Source: Lachnospiraceae bacterium
GTDB lineage: Bacteria > Bacillota > Clostridia > Lachnospirales > Lachnospiraceae
DNA: 55,407 nucleotides
Direction: 5' to 3'
Assembly (NCBI GenBank): GCA_019421365.1
Contig: JAHZFJ010000028.1
Location: 1 to 55,407, forward strand
The notes under the pieces were generated by a model, which saw only the letters and a program-made list of their open reading frames with translations, had not been told where the DNA came from and searched no databases. Position numbers and translations under genes: made by a program. This document shows positions 51,845-55,407 of this stretch, in pieces. Position 1 is the first letter of the stretch; each line of letters opens with the position of its first letter.

Positions 51845-52813
51845 ATGTCGATGATTTCATTTTTTACAGATGCGAATGTAGCATTAGGAACGAAATTATT
51901 AGAAGTTGTATACATCATCATGGGACTTCTTGCAATATACACAGGTATTAAAAATGCATTAGATAAAGAAAATACCTCTCGTATTCCAACTTGTATCTTT
52001 TGGGTAACGTTAGGTGTGCTGATTTCATTCGGGCGTTTTATTAATGCACTTGAAAATGGTACAGTTATTAGTGGTATTTTGATCTTTATTATGGTAATTC
52101 CGGCAATGCTTAAGAAAGTTAAGCCAGGTAAGGTGGAGCTTCCAACAGCAGAACAAAAAGAACGACTACGTAAGAAAAATGGTATGAAAGTATTTATACC
52201 AGCATTATCAATTGGTGTTTCTGCAATTTTATTTGCAACGTTAACTGACCTTGGAGCACTTGTAGGTGTTGCATTTGGTGTACTATTTGGTGTAATATTC
52301 TTAATGATCATGTCTAAAGAAAATACACCTAAAGTTTTTTTAGCAGATACGGAACGTCTGCTTTCTACGGTAGGACCATTAAGTATTCTTCCGATGTTAT
52401 TAGCGGCACTTGGTGCAGTTTTTACGAAAGCTGGAGTTGGTGAAGTAATTGCTATGTACGTACAGAGTATCATTCCAGAGGGGAACTTAACAATTGGAAT
52501 TATTGTATACTGCTTAGGTATGGTATTCTTTACAATGATTATGGGAAATGCGTATGCAGCCATTACGGTTATGACAGTTGGTATTGGTGGACCATTTGTT
52601 CTTGCATTAGGTGCAGATCCAACAGTTGTAGGGATGTTAGCATTAACAACAGGATTTTGCGGTACGCTATTGACACCGATGGCAGCAAACTTTAATATGG
52701 TACCTGTTGCTATGTTAGATATGAAAAACCGTTTTGGAGTTATCAAAAATCAAGCATTTGTTGCAATATTTATGATTATTTTTCAGATTGTATATATGTT
52801 AATATGTAGTTAG
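51845..52813 (+). CDS. DUF979 membrane protein (pyroglutamate transport partner)
   Basis: 322 aa with about nine membrane segments and a short cytoplasmic loop (about 85-115, Lys-rich). GNAYAAITVMTVGIGGPF and FCGTLLTPMAANFN resemble the signature hairpins of ion-coupled carboxylate carriers. GGGAGG precedes ATG. Works with the DUF969 protein; the pcp gene starts 76 bases later. Confidence 0.9.
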   Translation: MSMISFFTDANVALGTKLLEVVYIIMGLLAIYTGIKNALDKENTSRIPTCIFWVTLGVLISFGRFINALENGTVISGILIFIMVIPAMLKKVKPGKVELPTAEQKERLRKKNGMKVFIPALSIGVSAILFATLTDLGALVGVAFGVLFGVIFLMIMSKENTPKVFLADTERLLSTVGPLSILPMLLAALGAVFTKAGVGEVIAMYVQSIIPEGNLTIGIIVYCLGMVFFTMIMGNAYAAITVMTVGIGGPFVLALGADPTVVGMLALTTGFCGTLLTPMAANFNMVPVAMLDMKNRFGVIKNQAFVAIFMIIFQIVYMLICS

Positions 52814-52889
52814 GGTATTTAATTTAGATATAAAGTAAGATAGTACAAGAATTACAAGTTACATTTTAGAGAAGAAAGGTGGAAGAGTA

Positions 52890-53534
52890 ATGAAAGTATT
52901 AATAACAGGATTTGATCCATTTGGCGGAGAAACGGTAAACCCAGCATATGAAGCAGTTAAGCTTTTACCAGAGGTAATCTGTGGAGCAGATATTATAAAG
53001 TTGGAAATTCCAACTGTATACACAAAAAGTGGCGCAGTTGTAGAGAAAGCGATTGAAGAGCATCAACCAGATGTTGTATTATGTATCGGACAAGCAGGTG
53101 GAAGAAGCTCTATTCAAATCGAAAAAGTTGCAATCAATCTTGCAGAAGCGAGAATTAAAGATAATGAAGGCAATCAACCGATGGATGTGGCATTACATGA
53201 GGACGGAGAAAATGCTTACTTTACAAATCTTCCATGTAAGGCAGTAGTCAATGAACTACGCAGTAATAACATCCCTGCTCATATTTCATACACTGCTGGT
53301 ACATTTGTATGTAATGATGTAATGTATCACCTACTTTACATGATTAATAAAAAATATAATAAGGTACATGGAGGATTCATTCACGTACCATATGCATTAG
53401 AGCAAGTAATTGATAAGCCAGCTGGGACACCTGCAATGTCTCTTGAGACAATTGCCAAAGGATTAGAATTGGTCATCAAAGCAATTATTGAAAATGATGA
53501 GGATATTAGTATTCATATGGGAACTATTATGTAA
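52890..53534 (+). CDS. pcp: Pyroglutamyl-peptidase I
   Basis: 214 aa cysteine peptidase of family C15 that removes N-terminal pyroglutamate. The triad is visible as Glu in IQIEKVAIN, Cys in AGTFVCNDVMYH and His in FIHVPY; ITGFDPFGGETVNPA is the family opening. No signal peptide, so it acts in the cytoplasm on imported peptides. Ends at a strong terminator and completes the DUF969-DUF979-pcp operon. Confidence 0.96.
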   Translation: MKVLITGFDPFGGETVNPAYEAVKLLPEVICGADIIKLEIPTVYTKSGAVVEKAIEEHQPDVVLCIGQAGGRSSIQIEKVAINLAEARIKDNEGNQPMDVALHEDGENAYFTNLPCKAVVNELRSNNIPAHISYTAGTFVCNDVMYHLLYMINKKYNKVHGGFIHVPYALEQVIDKPAGTPAMSLETIAKGLELVIKAIIENDEDISIHMGTIM

Positions 53535-53574
53535 AACAAAAGCAAGTCGGTTAGCCACCGACTTGCTTTTGTTT
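53534..53574. terminator. Terminator of the pcp operon
   Basis: A perfect 18-bp stem (53534-53551 with 53557-53574, loop TAGCC) with AAAC/GTTT ends. The 138 bases after it include, on the minus strand at 53606-53667, a short orphan coding-like end (KITPEEWVESAEFGVREEY, then stop) with no gene attached. Confidence 0.88.
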
Positions 53575-53712
53575 AATATGTAGTATTAGCTACTCTTTTA
53601 TTGGTATCTTAATATTCTTCTCTTACCCCAAATTCAGCGGATTCAACCCATTCTTCAGGTGTTATCTTCCTTCAACATAAGTTATAATTTATAATAAAAC
53701 CATCTTCTAAGG

Positions 53713-54342
53713 TTATGATTTTTTCATAATCCTTTTTAAATCATGCGTAACTAATATTAATATTTTAGATTCATCTAAACATGAATATATTATATCTATA
53801 ACTTGTTTGGTCATTCTTTTGTCAAGAGATCCTGTTGGCTCATCGGCTAAAATTATACTTGGATTATTAATTAGTGCTCTAGCAATTGCGACACGTTGTC
53901 TCTGACCACCCGATAATTCATTAACTTTTTTATCAATAACATTATTTAATTCAACAGATTTTAACATATCCTCAACTTTTTTTCTATAGTATTTTTTTCT
54001 TACACTACTGTATACTAACGGTATTTTGACATTATTAAATACAGTCTCTTCTTCAATTAAGGCATATTCTTGAAAAATAAATCCAAATGTCTGATTCAAT
54101 AACTTGCAGATTTCGTTCGTATTAAAATCTAAGATATTCTTTCCGTCTAATAAATAATCACCACTAAATTGGCGGTCAATTAAGCCAATAATATTTAATA
54201 ACGTTGATTTACCAGCACCAGACTCACCAACAATAATAATCTTTTCACCATCCTTTATTGATAAATCTATTCCCCTCAAAGCTATAGTTTTATTTCCACT
54301 TTTATTATATATTTTAAGAACATTATTTAAATCAATGCGCAT
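53713..54342 (-). CDS. ABC transporter ATP-binding protein, MacB/LolD type
   Basis: 209 aa with Walker A GESGAGKSTLLN (about 39-50), Q-loop FIFQEYALI, signature LSGGQRQRVAIARAL, Walker B IILADEPTGSLD and switch His VTHD. The 'EPTGSLD' form and 'EEETVFNNV' after the Q-loop are typical of MacB-family ATPases, which drive export of antimicrobial peptides or envelope processes rather than classic import. Its start overlaps the permease stop by one base. It is AT-richer than the pcp operon. Confidence 0.9.
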   Translation of the reverse strand: MRIDLNNVLKIYNKSGNKTIALRGIDLSIKDGEKIIIVGESGAGKSTLLNIIGLIDRQFSGDYLLDGKNILDFNTNEICKLLNQTFGFIFQEYALIEEETVFNNVKIPLVYSSVRKKYYRKKVEDMLKSVELNNVIDKKVNELSGGQRQRVAIARALINNPSIILADEPTGSLDKRMTKQVIDIIYSCLDESKILILVTHDLKRIMKKS

Positions 54343-55407
54343 TATTTCCCTCCAATTCTAAGATTAGCATATAAATTTTTATTTCTTAATTTGTTTATAA
54401 TAATTATAGCAAAAATGAATGTTATAACTAATCCTAATAAAAGATACAATACTAAATCATTTGAACTTGTAATACCTAAAGCTATACATAATTCAATTGA
54501 AATAAGGATAATTATAGTATAATATGACAAGAAACGAATTATAATATTAGAAAGTTTTGCACCATGGAGTAAATACAATGTAAACTCTTTAGTTCTTTTA
54601 TTAATTGTTCCATCTAAAATTATGGTAATAGATAAAAAGCAGCATATTAACATAATTAAAGTAACAGGATATATTCTTTTAAGAATAAATGAACGTTCAC
54701 TTCTTGGAATTAGAATCTTATTTTCACGCACCTCTATAAAGTCTGAGTTAACATAGTCTAAATAAGTACTAATTAGATCATGTTTATTAGACAATATATG
54801 TGTGTTATTTATTATTTCAAATATAAAGTCATGATTGTTCTCATCAATCCAATCTGATAAGATAGGTTTTTTTATTATAATAAAAGCTACATCATCCGTA
54901 AATTTTGTTAAGTAAGAATCAATTTCAAAGGTATATGAATCAACAAGGGTAGCATCAACGTCTAACTTTAAATCATTTAAATAAATACTATCAATGTCAA
55001 TCAGATCTTTTCCAATTATTACTCTTATATCCTCATTTGAATCTAGATAGTGATATTTATTACTAATATCACCCCAAATTATATAGGTATTTACTTTTAC
55101 ATTTCCTTCAGCATTAAGCTTGAGATTGCAAAAGGAATAACTATCCTTCTGATAAATAGAAGATAAATTCTGTAGTAACTGTTCGGAATTATCCGGTTTT
55201 AAGCCAATAATAAAGGTTTCAAAATCAGTATATGTCTTATTTTCTACTGTAGTATTTCTACTAACTTCTCTAAAAATAGACTGTGAAGTTGAAATTATAA
55301 TAACCATTATGCAGCTAAAAAAGATAATATAAAAAAAAACCAATATTTTATCTGTTCTAGTCAAGCGAAATTGTAACACTAGAGTATAAAATTTATGCAG
55401 CTCTAGC
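54342..55407 (-). CDS. MacB/FtsX-like ABC permease, truncated by the window edge
   Basis: At least 345 aa: membrane segment near the N-terminus (about 12-30), a ~200-residue extracytoplasmic domain, then three segments near 235-257, 275-300 and 310-330 in the visible part. This four-helix layout is typical of MacB-type permeases. GTG 55379 has no ribosome site, and the frame stays open to the window edge with sensible residues (LELHKFYTLVLQFRLT), so the true start is probably beyond 55407. Partner of the ATPase gene at 53713. Confidence 0.8.
   Translation of the reverse strand, partial: LELHKFYTLVLQFRLTRTDKILVFFYIIFFSCIMVIIISTSQSIFREVSRNTTVENKTYTDFETFIIGLKPDNSEQLLQNLSSIYQKDSYSFCNLKLNAEGNVKVNTYIIWGDISNKYHYLDSNEDIRVIIGKDLIDIDSIYLNDLKLDVDATLVDSYTFEIDSYLTKFTDDVAFIIIKKPILSDWIDENNHDFIFEIINNTHILSNKHDLISTYLDYVNSDFIEVRENKILIPRSERSFILKRIYPVTLIMLICCFLSITIILDGTINKRTKEFTLYLLHGAKLSNIIIRFLSYYTIIILISIELCIALGITSSNDLVLYLLLGLVITFIFAIIIINKLRNKNLYANLRIGGK

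Noticed and set aside
51808..52746. A 312-codon open frame on the minus strand
   Set aside because: It is the antisense shadow of the DUF979 gene. It has no ribosome site, and its Pro/Thr/Ile-rich sequence is typical of a reversed membrane-protein gene.
1..55407. CRISPR arrays, prophage genes, intact insertion sequences
   Set aside because: No regularly spaced repeats, cas genes, phage structural genes or transposase genes were seen; only MITE-like noncoding repeats are present.

Overview
The window looks like the chromosome of an anaerobic, low-GC, spore-forming Clostridia, most likely a plant-polysaccharide-degrading Lachnospiraceae of the Clostridium (Lachnoclostridium) phytofermentans type. 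The reasons are the AT-rich composition, GGAGG ribosome sites with many GTG/TTG starts, GerMN/YitT/ComEC-type proteins, a rubrerythrin, flavin enoate reductases and a secreted pectate lyase behind a cyclic-di-GMP riboswitch. The species is inferred, not proven. Many start codons were moved to the first codon preceded by a good Shine-Dalgarno.

Left part (1-15.5 kb). Two tRNAs, nucleotide enzymes (dCMP deaminase, Nudix), a YitT membrane protein, an amidase, an OmpR-type two-component system, a (p)ppGpp synthetase, an M23 peptidase, a histidine phosphatase and Maf. A second two-component system follows and abuts an ABC-2 exporter, with 11-bp-period direct repeats in front of the exporter.

Arginine block (15.5-21.2 kb). 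argG faces away from a GNAT gene followed by argJ, argB and argD. A MITE-like palindromic repeat lies between the GNAT gene and argJ; a second copy is at 31.4 kb and a solo end at 15.5 kb. At 21.97-22.45 kb lies a different, 483-bp nested palindrome with a GC-rich core, the most striking unexplained structure here.

Competence block (23.1-32.7 kb). comEA, a response regulator, a sensor kinase, a GerMN lipoprotein and comEC are packed as one operon, followed by a MATE transporter and holA. The 3' end of holA overlaps a tRNA-Ser gene.

Accessory block (32.7-47 kb). It holds a purine permease/phosphoribosyltransferase pair, fragments of broken genes, and a PadR - MFS - enoate-reductase cassette whose last 190 bases are duplicated 4.5 kb upstream. 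It continues with an M28 peptidase with a lost C-terminus, an IclR regulator opposite a second enoate reductase, an HxlR regulator opposite a quinone-reductase-like enzyme, and an RpiB-like remnant.

Right end (47-55.4 kb). A c-di-GMP-I riboswitch and terminator precede a PL1 pectate lyase. Then come tiny reading frames with strong ribosome sites, a rubrerythrin with rubredoxin-like knuckles at both ends, the DUF969-DUF979-pcp pyroglutamate operon, and a MacB-type ABC transporter running off the window.
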